Shown here piece by piece: positions 9,445 through 19,643 of a stretch of 64,000 nt of DNA. A program made the translations under genes and the position numbers. Where the stretch lies: positions 372,001-436,000 of the forward strand of contig NZ_QGDC01000004.1 of the NCBI RefSeq assembly GCF_003324525.1, written 5' to 3'. The notes under the pieces were generated by a model. It was not told the DNA's origin. It searched no databases and was given only the letters and a program-made list of their open reading frames with translations. This DNA comes from Mucilaginibacter hurinus. Its GTDB lineage: Bacteria; Bacteroidota; Bacteroidia; Sphingobacteriales; Sphingobacteriaceae. The number at the start of each line of letters is the position of its first letter. Position 1 is the first letter of the stretch.

Positions 9445-9474
9445 AAAAACCGGATTAATTTAATCCGGTTTTTT
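9445..9474. terminator. Bidirectional rho-independent terminator
   Basis: A 13-bp perfect stem (9445-9457 with 9461-9473) encloses a 3-nt loop. CCGG forms the core, an A run leads and a T run ends the hairpin. It lies between the convergent TIM-barrel gene and the DeoR gene and can terminate both. Confidence 0.85.
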
Positions 9475-9483
9475 ATAAAACTC

Positions 9484-10263
9484 TTACCTCACTTCAACTA
9501 CATCCACTCCTTTTTCACCTATCTCGGCAATAAGCTGCGCATTATCAGGATGATGGTTAGTGATTAAAATATCAATTTCTTCAATCGCGCATATCCTGCT
9601 CATGCTCACCTTACCAAATTTGCTATGATCGGCAAGCATCACTACTTTCTCACATTGTTCTATTATGGCCTGCTCTGTTTCAACAACCAGTTGATTTGAA
9701 TTTGTAGCTTGGTCGCCTGAAATACCCTCGACCGATAAAAATGCCCAGTTAGCATTGTATTGTTTTATATTGGCGATTGACTGTGGACCAACCAGCAGAC
9801 CCGAACTTGGATACATCATTCCGCCTGTAACAAATACTTCAGCTTCAGAATTTTTATATCGTCCTTTATCCATTTGCGAGGCAATCAGTATTGAGTTGGT
9901 AATCACCCGAATTTTTTTCTGGGAGAGAAATTTTCCCAGGAAAAAAGTGGTAGTACCCCCATCAATTATAACAATATCACCGTCCTTAACATACGATGCG
10001 GCCTCTTCTGCTATCTTGCTCTTCTCTTCGGCAAATAGAGTTTGCCTGTATGATACCGGCGACATAGAGCTTTGATTAGCGGCTGATGTTAAAGCAATTC
10101 CTCCCCAGGTTTTCTTTACCTCGCTTTTTACTATCAGTAAATTAAAATCCCTGCGTATTGTGGCCGGCGACGCCTTGAATAGATCACAAGCCTCGCCAAC
10201 TGTTAATTCATTGTGATGAAGCAAATATTCATTTATCTGTTTAATTCTTTGCTTTTGATTCAT
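9484..10263 (-). CDS. DeoR-family transcriptional regulator
   Basis: A 259-residue regulator. An N-terminal DeoR winged helix (about 1-57, with LTVGEACDLFKASPATIRRD) is followed by the DeoR C-terminal sensor domain (about 75-235) with the sugar-phosphate site IIDGGTTTFFLGKF and LADHSKFGK. Family members are usually repressors released by a phosphorylated sugar. The gene has its own upstream TGATT repeats (10313-10337), which suggests autoregulation. DeoR proteins often bind tandem T-rich repeats, so it is the best local candidate for the phased sites seen across the block. The GntR protein is the alternative. Confidence 0.85.
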   Translation of the reverse strand: MNQKQRIKQINEYLLHHNELTVGEACDLFKASPATIRRDFNLLIVKSEVKKTWGGIALTSAANQSSMSPVSYRQTLFAEEKSKIAEEAASYVKDGDIVIIDGGTTTFFLGKFLSQKKIRVITNSILIASQMDKGRYKNSEAEVFVTGGMMYPSSGLLVGPQSIANIKQYNANWAFLSVEGISGDQATNSNQLVVETEQAIIEQCEKVVMLADHSKFGKVSMSRICAIEEIDILITNHHPDNAQLIAEIGEKGVDVVEVR

Positions 10264-10312
10264 TTTAGCGTAAGTATCTGTTATATTATAAATTTAACAA
10301 TATTAGTTAAAT

Positions 10313-10337
10313 AATCATATTTAAATCAATCTAATCA
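10313..10337. promoter_or_regulatory. Candidate DeoR self-operator with TGATT repeats
   Basis: AATCA (TGATT on the minus strand) occurs at 10313, 10324 and 10333, with spacings of 11 and 9 bp. Two identical 13-mers, TAATCATATTTAA, lie exactly 20 bp apart (10312-10324 and 10332-10344). This is the only control region of the DeoR gene. Confidence 0.4.
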
Positions 10338-10391
10338 TATTTAACAAAAAATAAGTTACGCTAACTACTAAGCTCGTCAATAAGTAATACA

Positions 10392-13300
10392 TCAAAATCC
10401 AACCTGAACGCCTAAGTTTACCACGCGTTGGTTCAGATACGCATCGCCAGCGGTATTGCTGGCAACTTCAGGATCTTGTTGGTATAAATCGTAATTAGTC
10501 CAGGTTAACAAATTATAGGCACTTAAATATAACCTTGCGTTATTGATTTTAAAGGGCAATAATTTATTGGGCACCTGATATCCCAACTCCACAGTTTTCA
10601 ATCGCAGAAATTTCGCATCAATCAAGTAAAAATCTGAAGGGAAAATGGTCCCGCTGTTAACCCCGCCTGATATCGTTGTCAAACGTGGAAACCTTGCCCT
10701 TTGGGCATTTTCAGGCGTCCAGCGTTCCAAATGTATAGGTTGCATTTGGCTTACAAACGGATCGATACCGGTATTTTGTATAGCAAAACTATAGCCCTGT
10801 GAACCCTGGAAAAGCAAGCTGATACTAAATCCTTTATAATTTGCTCCTAAAGTAAGGCCATAAGTGGTTGTAGGCAGGTTAGGCCTGCCAATCGGCCCTA
10901 TGTCTCTCGCGTCGATTTTACCGTCGGGCATCGGGTTTCCGTTTTCGTCAAACATCGGATTACCGTTTTCATCAACACGGCCTGCAATATCTTTATATTT
11001 TAAATCACCGGGCTGTATGTTATCAAACGGTTTTGCGCTTTTAGCTATGTCTTCCTCATTTTGATAATAGCCTATCCAGGTATAACCGAAAGGCTGCCCT
11101 ATTGGAGTACCTGTTTGTCTTAAATTTGGATATAACGGGCTTGGTTCATCCAAAAATTCTCTTTTGTTTTTTGCGTAAGAAAATACACCGCTGATGTTTA
11201 ACTGTACCGCACCAATATTGGGCCTATATGAAATTTGCCCGTCCCACCCACGGTTAGTTACCACTCCAAGGTTTATGGGTGTGGTACCTACACCTATAAT
11301 TCCTGAAAGTGACTGGCGCACAATTAACTGGTCATACCTTCTGTTATTAAAATAGTCTACAGTTATAGACACCCGATCGTTAAACATATTAATGTCCAAA
11401 CCAATATCACGCTTAAGCTCTTTTTCCCATGTAACGTTACCATTTCCTGATACAACATCCCCTTCATAAATACTTGGTGATGCAACACTGTGATCAAAGT
11501 AGTAATTTGGGCCATTATAGTAAAGAGATTTATATAGGTAACGATTACCCGAAGTTACATCTGATCCAACAGTACCAATCGAGCCTCGCAGCTTAAATAT
11601 TTCGATAAACGGGAACGCCTTTTTAAAAAACTTCTCCTGCGCAACGTTCCAGCCTGCTGATAATGCAGGAAAGAAACCATAAGGCTCCTGGAACCTGTCA
11701 GAACCGTTATAGCCGATATTTACATCAATAAGATACTTTGATGCATAATCATACCCCCCTCTGAATGAGTAACCCCTGAACTTGATTGGCGGGGCCAGTA
11801 TGCCCGAAAAAAACAATGTAGGTTGCCTGAAAGTTTCGTGGGTTTGATTAAGCAACAAAAGCGAGGAAAAATGATGTTTGCCAAAAAGCCGGTCGTAATC
11901 CAGGTATGCCTGAAAATTCACCTTAGTATTATAAATAGGATTATCTCCGCCTACAATCAATGGCGCCAGGGCATGCTTTCCGGATGGGTCAAGCTGATAC
12001 GTTCCGGTTTCAGAATTGTAATAATATGAAGGAGGACCGCCTGTGCGGTAAACTGACCTAACTATTTGTGAAGTACTGGCGTACGCTATTCGGCCTTTAA
12101 AGGTTAGTCCTTGTGTTATAAAATCAAGCCGCTGTGTAGCCCCAAAAAGCACGTTAAAATCTGTTGTGCGTAAACGCTCGTAACCACGTGCGGCCAATCG
12201 CGCGTTAAGCGTAGGTTGCTGGGTAGTTGTGCCTCTTGTAAATGCATAACTTCCATCAGAATTTAAAAATGGGGCCGAATACGGATTGCTTAGCCTAAAG
12301 TCATATATCTCACCAGTTACGTTAGAGGCGTAAGGGCGATTTGTTTCCCCAAAACGTCCGGTTACATCAAGCCTTAATGCCAGCGTCTTGGTGGCTTGTA
12401 CATCAAGGTTTGTGCGGAAATTATATCGACGAAAAAAATAATTGCTGTTAACACCGCTCAACTCATCAGAAAAGTCGCGCAGGGCTCCATTCTGTGTCAA
12501 AGCCCCCCCTGATATAAAATATTTAACGCCGCTTGTCCCACCGGATATATCAAGATTGGTGTTAGCCTGTAATGAGTACGGTTTAAATATTGATTTGTAC
12601 CAGTTCACGTCAGGATGCCCGTAAGGATCATCGCCTGTCCTGAAATGCTCCAGGTCTTCCCTGGTAAAGGATGGTAAGGTAGCTCCTGCCCCGTCGTTAC
12701 TTACTGCTTCATTATTCAGCAGTGCAGTTTGGTAGGCATCCAGAAATTTTGGAGTGCGGGATGGTGACTGCAAGCCGGTTTCAATACGAAGGTTCACCTT
12801 CGGCGGCCCCATTGCACCCCTGCGTGTTGTGACGATTAATACGCCGTTTGCCCCTTTAACCCCATAAATAGCTGTGGTAGAAGCATCTTTCAGTATGGAT
12901 ATGTTTTCAATCTCGTTAACATTTATCTGCGATAGTTGCGCATAGGTATATTCGATATCATCTACTATAATCAAAGGCCTGTTGCCTTCGGCATTCAGTG
13001 AGCTCACGCCGCGTATAAAAAAGTCTGATGCATCTTGCCCGGGCTGACCAGACCGTTGTTGCGAGAAAAAGCCCGGCAATCTGCCGGCAAGCGTGTTTTG
13101 CACGCTTGAAGTAGGTATGTTACGAATGGTACCGCCGGATATTGAACTAACGGAGCCGGTATTGGTAACCCGCTTACGGGTGCCTAAGCCAACAACAACT
13201 ACCTCTTCCAACCCTTGGGTAGACGGTTGTAAAATAACCTCAATCGGATCGTTTCCGGAAACTTTAATTTCCCGGGTATCATATCCAACAAACTGGAATA

Positions 13301-13523
13301 TAAGTACGTTTGAAGTCCCTCGCAGCGTGATACGAAACTTTCCGCTGCCATCAACAGCTACGCCATTATTGGGTACTCCTTTTTCTCTGACGGTCACCCC
13401 TGGAAGGATACCGGTTACATCTTTTACAATTCCGGTTACAACCTTTTGCTGCGCCAACAAGGTAACAGGTAAAAAAAGCGCGATAAATATAAAGACAACT
13501 GATATTTTCATCATTTTTTGCAA
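10392..13523 (-). CDS. SusC/RagA-family TonB-dependent outer-membrane transporter
   Basis: A 1043-residue porin. A signal peptide (about 1-24, ending LLAQ) leads to a carboxypeptidase-regulatory-like domain (about 28-105), a plug domain with EVVVVGLGTRKR, then LAGRLPGFF, FFIRGVSSL and SILKDASTTAIYGVKGANGVLIVTT, which is the SusC signature. The rest is a 22-strand barrel, ending in the aromatic LGVQVGF. It imports glycan fragments across the outer membrane with a SusD lid. It is the last gene of the operon from 22932, 16 bp after a SusD gene. Confidence 0.93.
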   Translation of the reverse strand: MQKMMKISVVFIFIALFLPVTLLAQQKVVTGIVKDVTGILPGVTVREKGVPNNGVAVDGSGKFRITLRGTSNVLIFQFVGYDTREIKVSGNDPIEVILQPSTQGLEEVVVVGLGTRKRVTNTGSVSSISGGTIRNIPTSSVQNTLAGRLPGFFSQQRSGQPGQDASDFFIRGVSSLNAEGNRPLIIVDDIEYTYAQLSQINVNEIENISILKDASTTAIYGVKGANGVLIVTTRRGAMGPPKVNLRIETGLQSPSRTPKFLDAYQTALLNNEAVSNDGAGATLPSFTREDLEHFRTGDDPYGHPDVNWYKSIFKPYSLQANTNLDISGGTSGVKYFISGGALTQNGALRDFSDELSGVNSNYFFRRYNFRTNLDVQATKTLALRLDVTGRFGETNRPYASNVTGEIYDFRLSNPYSAPFLNSDGSYAFTRGTTTQQPTLNARLAARGYERLRTTDFNVLFGATQRLDFITQGLTFKGRIAYASTSQIVRSVYRTGGPPSYYYNSETGTYQLDPSGKHALAPLIVGGDNPIYNTKVNFQAYLDYDRLFGKHHFSSLLLLNQTHETFRQPTLFFSGILAPPIKFRGYSFRGGYDYASKYLIDVNIGYNGSDRFQEPYGFFPALSAGWNVAQEKFFKKAFPFIEIFKLRGSIGTVGSDVTSGNRYLYKSLYYNGPNYYFDHSVASPSIYEGDVVSGNGNVTWEKELKRDIGLDINMFNDRVSITVDYFNNRRYDQLIVRQSLSGIIGVGTTPINLGVVTNRGWDGQISYRPNIGAVQLNISGVFSYAKNKREFLDEPSPLYPNLRQTGTPIGQPFGYTWIGYYQNEEDIAKSAKPFDNIQPGDLKYKDIAGRVDENGNPMFDENGNPMPDGKIDARDIGPIGRPNLPTTTYGLTLGANYKGFSISLLFQGSQGYSFAIQNTGIDPFVSQMQPIHLERWTPENAQRARFPRLTTISGGVNSGTIFPSDFYLIDAKFLRLKTVELGYQVPNKLLPFKINNARLYLSAYNLLTWTNYDLYQQDPEVASNTAGDAYLNQRVVNLGVQVGF

Positions 13524-13539
13524 TAATTGGTTATAGGTG

Positions 13540-15306
13540 TTACCAACCCGGGTTTTGTTTCATGTTTCTATTCCTCACAAGTTCGTTGTAAGGAATCGGG
13601 TACAAGTACATCTTAGGCACTGAAAAAGTTGTAGTGAGTACGGGCTCAATTGAGTAGCTGAAGGCGCCGGTATATGGGTCTCTTCGTATAATATACCCTT
13701 GCAAGGGTTTATTATACACTTCTTCGGCTATCTTCCAGCGGCGAATATCCCAGTAACGGTGCTCTTCAAAAGCCATTTCAATTCGGCGCTCATTGTAAAT
13801 AAACTTGCGCATTTCATCCTGGGTCATATCGGTTTTTATACCGTATGCACCCTTGCCGGGCAATATTCCCGCACGCTTTCTTAACTCAATTAAAGCAAGA
13901 TATACTTCCCTTACAGGGCCCTCGTATTCGTTAAGCGCCTCAGCATAATTGAGTAATACTTCTCCGTATCTGAATATTACAAATGCATGTACCTGGTTTG
14001 TAGCATATTCTGTACTCTCCTCAAAGTTGCCTAAAAACTTACGGAGGTAATGGCCTGTTTTGGTTTGCTGGCCAGATCCGCCCGGCTTACTTAGCCCGCC
14101 GTTAAAAGTTTCCAGCGAAGCTTTCAACCACCGCGAGCCATTGTGTAATACGGTCATATCCAGCCGCGGGTCACGCCGCTGAGATGAATCAATTCCGGGG
14201 CCGTACGGATTTGCTTCGTCGTAATTAGAAGCCGGGTCAGTAATAGGCAACCCATTTATCATGGGGAACGCTTCAACAAGCTCCTGTGTCGGGCTTGTTC
14301 GCCCCTGTCCTACACCTTTACCAACACCAACGGGCCCGTTAGCAATTTCAAGGCTCTTGCTGCTTTGTCCGATATGTGCAAGTATAATTTCGTTGTTCCT
14401 GTCTAAAAACAATTTATTTAGCATAGGTTCAAGCGAAAAAACCTTTAAATCTATTATTGCTTTTGATGCATCTGCCGCAAGTTTCCACCGTTCTTTATCA
14501 AAGTTGGTGTACCCCGTGAGCGGGTTGGCTGGATCGATGTTTCCGCCGTTGAAGAGCGTGCTTGCTGCATATAACAATACCCTTGCTTTTAAGGCCATGG
14601 CGGCCCCCTGCGTTACGCGTCCATAGTCAGCATTCACAACAGGGTCTTTCCGCAAATGCATTATCGCAGTGTCGCATTCTGTTACAATGTATTTGATACA
14701 TTCATCAAAGCTATTCCTGGGAAATTCAACTTCATCGCCTAACTCAAACACCTTATCCCCCAGCAGTGGCATCCCGCCGTATCTTTTTACCAGTTCGAAA
14801 TACGATATAGCCCTTAAAAAACGCGCCTCGGCTTTCCAGGCGTTTCTAACCAGCCTGTTAGTGCCATCATTAAGTCTGGCATTCATGGGCACCCTATCAA
14901 TACTCGTTATAAACTCGGTAGCTTTGCGTATAGGTACATAGTAATTACTAAATGCCGGTGCATTTATAGCAGACGAATAGGTGAATGCATCATCAGGGTT
15001 AAAGAATGGTGTAAGGCCGCCCGTTACCATCAACTCTACATCACTTTTACTTACTGATGAGGATATGGCATCATCGCTGGCGGCATCTAAAAAATCTCCG
15101 CTTATTCGATTAAAGCCGTTAGGCATGTAATAGTACAAATTGGTTAAAAAGTTACTCGCATTTACGCCTGCCGAATCCTTCACGTCAAATACAAAATCTT
15201 TGGTCAATGTCTCAACCGGAACTGTTTCTAACGTCCGCTTACACGAGGCAGACGTAATTGCCAACCCCATTGCAGCAATTAATATTTTTGTATGGCCACT
15301 CATCAT
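13540..15306 (-). CDS. SusD/RagB-family glycan-binding lipoprotein
   Basis: A 588-residue surface lipoprotein. The lipobox ITSASC follows a short hydrophobic stretch, with Cys near residue 22. The SusD pattern is clear: an N-terminal TPR-rich part (ARFLRAISYFELVKRYGGMPLLGD, ALKARVLLYAAS) and the C-terminal signature RYGEVLLNYAEALNEYEG, RKRAG, then NERRIEMAFEEHRYWDIRRWK and the end YPIPYNELVRNRNMKQNPGW. It starts 7 bp after the SusC gene at 15314-18448 and precedes the SusC gene at 10392-13523, so its partner could be either. Confidence 0.93.
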   Translation of the reverse strand: MMSGHTKILIAAMGLAITSASCKRTLETVPVETLTKDFVFDVKDSAGVNASNFLTNLYYYMPNGFNRISGDFLDAASDDAISSSVSKSDVELMVTGGLTPFFNPDDAFTYSSAINAPAFSNYYVPIRKATEFITSIDRVPMNARLNDGTNRLVRNAWKAEARFLRAISYFELVKRYGGMPLLGDKVFELGDEVEFPRNSFDECIKYIVTECDTAIMHLRKDPVVNADYGRVTQGAAMALKARVLLYAASTLFNGGNIDPANPLTGYTNFDKERWKLAADASKAIIDLKVFSLEPMLNKLFLDRNNEIILAHIGQSSKSLEIANGPVGVGKGVGQGRTSPTQELVEAFPMINGLPITDPASNYDEANPYGPGIDSSQRRDPRLDMTVLHNGSRWLKASLETFNGGLSKPGGSGQQTKTGHYLRKFLGNFEESTEYATNQVHAFVIFRYGEVLLNYAEALNEYEGPVREVYLALIELRKRAGILPGKGAYGIKTDMTQDEMRKFIYNERRIEMAFEEHRYWDIRRWKIAEEVYNKPLQGYIIRRDPYTGAFSYSIEPVLTTTFSVPKMYLYPIPYNELVRNRNMKQNPGW

Positions 15307-15313
15307 TTTGAAT

Positions 15314-18300
15314 TTATAATTTTATGTTAACGCCAAGGTTAAACACCTTTTGGATAGGATAATTGAAAACGTTCTGTGCTTGCTCAGGGTCGTAAATATC
15401 GTAGCCCGGGTCAGTAAACAGATTTAAACCATTAGCAAATATCCTTAAGCTCGATACTTTAATTTTTGATGTCCAGCTGATAGGAAGAGTATATCCTACA
15501 TCTATATTCTTAAGCCTGAAATAATTACCCGAATGCATCCAAAAAGACGATGGTACGTTATTATTTATAGTCGCAGCGTCAGATAAACGTGGGTAAGAGG
15601 CAGAAGAAGCTGTTTCAGGGGTCCACCTGTTTAAGTGTTGTTTATACGCCTGCCCCGTATATGTTCCGCTACCTAAAAACGCCACAGATAAGGCGTTCAT
15701 CTCCGTCATAATTACGCGGTTACCTACCCCCTGCACCAGGGCGGTTAAATCAAATCCTTTATAGTTAAACCCAATGGTAACTCCGTAAAACAACAAGGGC
15801 TTTTTTGATCCTAAAAATGTTTGATCAAACTGGTTAATCACTCCATCAGGTTTCGGGCTGCCGTCAGGATTAGTATCAGGGCCGCCTATGTCTTTAAACC
15901 TTATATCACCGGCCTTAGCTGTATAACCGCTCACTGTCGGACTCGACGATGCTTCTTCCTGGGTTGCAAAAAAGCCATCGGCCAGGTATCCGAAAGGCGC
16001 GTTAACCGGCTGGCCTGTTCTTTTATTAAAACTGTTAGGTTGGATAACTTCGTCCATAAACAATACCCTGCTTTGCATAAAAGACACGTTACCTGTTACA
16101 AAATAATGAAAGGAATTAAGCTTGTTTTTGTATGTAGCCGTAAACTCCATTCCGGTGTAGCGGTTAATTCCTATATTTTCGGTATTATACACGTTGCCGA
16201 TAAGGGCGGAGGTTTTGCCGCGTACCTGCATTAAATCGTAAAATTTGTTGTTGTAATAATCAGCCGTAAACTGTAACCGATCATTAAGGATAGATAGGTC
16301 GACACCTATATCAAATTTGTTGGCCTTTTCCCAGGTGGCATTTTCATTAGTAAGCGCCAATTCAGACAGATAATCGTATTGCGCAGGATTTAAGCCGGCG
16401 CCAAAATAATACAGGCGGCTGTCCTGGCTTCCGTAACCCTTACGCCAGATAAAGTACCCCACATTCGCGTTACCTGTTTTAGCAAACGTGGTGCGTAGTT
16501 TTAATAAATTAATCCAACTTATGTGCTCTTTAATAAAATTTTCCTCTGATATTTTCCATCCCAGGCCGCCTCCGTAAAATGTGCCGAATTGTATTCCCGG
16601 CTTAAATCTGTCGTACCCACTGCGATTTACCGCTGCCTGGGCAAAATATTTGTTTTTATAGTTATAGTCAATTTTGCCTGCATAATTACGGTAAGTACCC
16701 GGTAGCTCGAAATTCAATGTAACGCTGCGCATATCGGCAAATAAGGATGCATTGATATTGTGTGCTCCAAATTGCTTGTTATAGCCGGCCATTACCTGTG
16801 CATATACATATTGAGCGCTCGCGGTAAGGCGAAACTCATTATTTGGATCTGTAATTTGTCCGTATCTTGTATAGGTAGGCTCGTTATTGTTTAAAGTGTA
16901 CCTATAAACCTCGTTAGTACGGTTACGGGCTGCTGCATTTGAGGATAATACAGAGAAATTACCTTTAATTTTGCTATATAAACCAGGCACCCAGCGATCA
17001 AATTTATAGTTTAACTCAAGATCAACTACCAGATCCTTGGCATATTTGGGGAAGTATCCCGAATTCACCGTTTGGGCGTAAAGGTTGGTTTGGTAAATAG
17101 AATTACCGCCGAAAGATTTATTTGGATTGAACACCGGATAAGCATTATTGGGCGTAGTATACAACTCGCTTAATAATGTTGAAAAATTGCTCCCGGGTTC
17201 GTTACTATCCTGAATGCGGCCTAAAAATTTTAATGCTACCTCAAAGTTTTTGTTCGGCGTTATTTCAACACTTGAACTTATGGTGTATCGTTTTAATTTA
17301 TTATTAGTGTTATAGGTATTGTCAGGCGATGTAATAAACATCCCATCCTGATCAAGATAACCTAATGATAGATGATATCTTGCGAAGTTTCCGCCGCCGC
17401 CAACATTGAGATTATACCGGCGTATAGGCGCGTTTCTTCTTAATATAGTTTTGAACCAGTTTACATCCGGATGCAGGTATGGGTTAGACCCATCTTTGTA
17501 TGCCTGCAGGTCTTCGGGGGTGTATTGCGCCGTTTTACCTTCGTTGGTTCGTGCTTCATTATACAGGTAGGCATACTCATAAGCAGATAGCGGTTCAGGC
17601 ATTTTTAGCGGGTTTTGGAAACCGGTTTGCGCGGTAAACGACACGCGCGGCGAGCCTGCGCGGGCCTTTTTTGTAGTGATAAGTAAAACGCCGTTTGAAC
17701 TTCGCTGTCCAAGCAAAATTGTAGATAAACCATCTTTCAAAACGGATATCGATTCTATATTCTCCGGATCTATCGAAAAAAGGTCGCGCTGTACGCCATC
17801 CACTATGGTAACGGGTTTTAACGGACCGCGCAATTGCAGGTTAACCTCTTTATTATCCGTAGGTTCAGGCGCCCGGCCTGTATTTGAAGGAACGGAAATA
17901 TAGAAAAATGTTAGCAAAGAAGATGCATCGGCCTGCGGCCAACCGCTATACTGTTCAGTGTACAAACCTGCCAATCTGCCTGCCAAAGCTACAGAATAAA
18001 CCGGCGAAGGTGTGGTGGTTACCTGGTTTGTATATATTGAAGAAATTGAGCCCACTATATTATCAATTCTTGTGCGCCCATACAAAATATTAACAGTATC
18101 GGGTTGTTGTAAATAGCTTGGGGTGAGTTTTACTAAAATGGCCCCCGTATCAGTAATAAGCTTCTCTGCATCTAAGTACCCTTTGTAATGGAAGTAAAGT
18201 TTGCTTTTAACGGGTGCCGCAATATTAAACTCACCATTGGCGGCCGTATAAACGGTTAGCGTTGTGCCCTGTACACCAACTTTAACACCTTGCAACGCAT

Positions 18301-18448
18301 GACCATAATCATCTACAACCTTGCCGGTAAGTGTATCGGCAGGGGCATGCTGAGTTTTTGCATATATGGGTGACTGGTAGCTGATTTGCAGCAGTAAGAA
18401 CGTTACAGCTGCAACGGTAAAATAATTTTTTAAGTAGCAAGAAAGCAT
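15314..18448 (-). CDS. SusC/RagA-family TonB-dependent outer-membrane transporter
   Basis: A 1044-residue porin with a signal peptide, a regulatory-like domain (TLTGKVVDDYGHALQGVKVGVQG), a plug with LAGRLAGLYTEQYSG and the SusC-type SVLKDGLSTILLGQRSSNGVLLITT, and a long barrel ending LGVNIKL. The plug departs from the norm: the usual IRG is LRG, and a run rich in Pro and Thr (SNTGRAPEPTDNKE) precedes it. It lies between the GH43-like lipoprotein and a SusD gene (7-bp gap). Confidence 0.92.
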   Translation of the reverse strand: MLSCYLKNYFTVAAVTFLLLQISYQSPIYAKTQHAPADTLTGKVVDDYGHALQGVKVGVQGTTLTVYTAANGEFNIAAPVKSKLYFHYKGYLDAEKLITDTGAILVKLTPSYLQQPDTVNILYGRTRIDNIVGSISSIYTNQVTTTPSPVYSVALAGRLAGLYTEQYSGWPQADASSLLTFFYISVPSNTGRAPEPTDNKEVNLQLRGPLKPVTIVDGVQRDLFSIDPENIESISVLKDGLSTILLGQRSSNGVLLITTKKARAGSPRVSFTAQTGFQNPLKMPEPLSAYEYAYLYNEARTNEGKTAQYTPEDLQAYKDGSNPYLHPDVNWFKTILRRNAPIRRYNLNVGGGGNFARYHLSLGYLDQDGMFITSPDNTYNTNNKLKRYTISSSVEITPNKNFEVALKFLGRIQDSNEPGSNFSTLLSELYTTPNNAYPVFNPNKSFGGNSIYQTNLYAQTVNSGYFPKYAKDLVVDLELNYKFDRWVPGLYSKIKGNFSVLSSNAAARNRTNEVYRYTLNNNEPTYTRYGQITDPNNEFRLTASAQYVYAQVMAGYNKQFGAHNINASLFADMRSVTLNFELPGTYRNYAGKIDYNYKNKYFAQAAVNRSGYDRFKPGIQFGTFYGGGLGWKISEENFIKEHISWINLLKLRTTFAKTGNANVGYFIWRKGYGSQDSRLYYFGAGLNPAQYDYLSELALTNENATWEKANKFDIGVDLSILNDRLQFTADYYNNKFYDLMQVRGKTSALIGNVYNTENIGINRYTGMEFTATYKNKLNSFHYFVTGNVSFMQSRVLFMDEVIQPNSFNKRTGQPVNAPFGYLADGFFATQEEASSSPTVSGYTAKAGDIRFKDIGGPDTNPDGSPKPDGVINQFDQTFLGSKKPLLFYGVTIGFNYKGFDLTALVQGVGNRVIMTEMNALSVAFLGSGTYTGQAYKQHLNRWTPETASSASYPRLSDAATINNNVPSSFWMHSGNYFRLKNIDVGYTLPISWTSKIKVSSLRIFANGLNLFTDPGYDIYDPEQAQNVFNYPIQKVFNLGVNIKL

Positions 18449-18520
18449 ATCTTAGGTTAATTTTAATCGTGATAGGGATTATATGTAGCCGGTTGTTAGG
18501 TGAGGATCGATTTATAGCTT

Positions 18521-19624
18521 CTACTCGCCTGAAGGTTTTAAAAAAGGCACTTTAGAAACATAAGGCTCCCCAAAGTCAGGTGTTCCGTTATCCCGCCATT
18601 TTATTTTTTGTATGCATACGTTTCTTGAGTCTGTACACATAGCATTTGGCACCAAATTGGCATCGTAAACCATCCAGTCTTCGGTACCATCCTTTGATTT
18701 AAAAAAACTGTTACGGCCCGGTCCATAAATGTTACTTGCAGGTGTGGTTTTGAATACGGGATCCGGCGTTTTCACCCAGTCTGTAATGTTTAACGGGTTG
18801 CCTTCAGCTTTTAACGATAACAAGCCAATGCAATAGCTGTCAGATGAACAGCTGCTTGCCGAAAATGAAACAAAAACACGGCCCGACGAGCTTTTAAGAA
18901 TTGCGGGCGACTCGTTTTTAGCTTCGATATTAGTGATGCTTGTGCTGTCCACCACGGTTTGGTATACATATTTCTCCCAATCGTTCACCGGGGACGAAAT
19001 CATTATCCGTCCCGGCTCAACAGTATAAGGATTAGTCATTTTTGAGATGTAAAGCTGCTGTTTACCCTTATTTGAAGAGTCGGCATTCTCCCATCCCGAC
19101 CATATTAAATATCGCAGGCCGTTATGGTCAAGTACCTTCGGGCCATCGGCAAACACCTCTTCAACACCCGAAATTTTCTTAGACTCCCACGTACCTTCCA
19201 AAGGATTTGCCGAACTGTTTTCCAATACAAACATCCGGTGGTTCTTTTCAAATCCGTTATCGGCCGAATAGTATATATACCATTTGCCATCGATATTTTT
19301 AAGCTCGGAAGGCCTTATATTATTGCTGTTTTCCTGGTTATTTGCGGGGATATAAACAGTACGTTTAAATGCAAACCTAAGGTAAGATACACCGGTACCC
19401 TGGTAAAGAACAATCCGGCCCGCCTTTGTATCCATAAAATAAACCTTACCATCGCTTTGTGCAACTGAAGGCCCGTAGCTGTCCTCCACAATCGGATTCG
19501 CCACCATGGTTTTGCTGTACGCAGGGTCAATAGAATTACCGCTGTCTCCAGAAGGTACACGCGAGGATTTGCTGCAGCCTGTTACCAGCAGCAATACCCA
19601 TAAATATCTATATTTTATCTTCAT
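18521..19624 (-). CDS. GH43-like five-bladed beta-propeller lipoprotein, probably non-catalytic
   Basis: A 367-residue lipoprotein (lipobox VTGC, Cys17). Its body follows GH43, nearest to the exo-arabinofuranosidase-type subfamilies: RPSELKNIDGKWYIYYSAD (104-122), ADGPKVL with Asp160 in the pKa-modulator position, and NESPAIL with Glu238 in the acid position followed by FVSFSASSC. The first blade, where the catalytic base Asp is expected (NPxx..ADPxV), reads NPIVEDSYGPSV, so Gly51 stands in the base position. The GPGH motif of blade five reads GPGR (Arg304). If the alignment holds, hydrolysis is unlikely and the protein may be a surface glycan-binding protein in the usual SusE/F position. Confidence 0.7.
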   Translation of the reverse strand: MKIKYRYLWVLLLVTGCSKSSRVPSGDSGNSIDPAYSKTMVANPIVEDSYGPSVAQSDGKVYFMDTKAGRIVLYQGTGVSYLRFAFKRTVYIPANNQENSNNIRPSELKNIDGKWYIYYSADNGFEKNHRMFVLENSSANPLEGTWESKKISGVEEVFADGPKVLDHNGLRYLIWSGWENADSSNKGKQQLYISKMTNPYTVEPGRIMISSPVNDWEKYVYQTVVDSTSITNIEAKNESPAILKSSSGRVFVSFSASSCSSDSYCIGLLSLKAEGNPLNITDWVKTPDPVFKTTPASNIYGPGRNSFFKSKDGTEDWMVYDANLVPNAMCTDSRNVCIQKIKWRDNGTPDFGEPYVSKVPFLKPSGE

Positions 19625-19643
19625 TTAAAAATTAATTAAAGTG

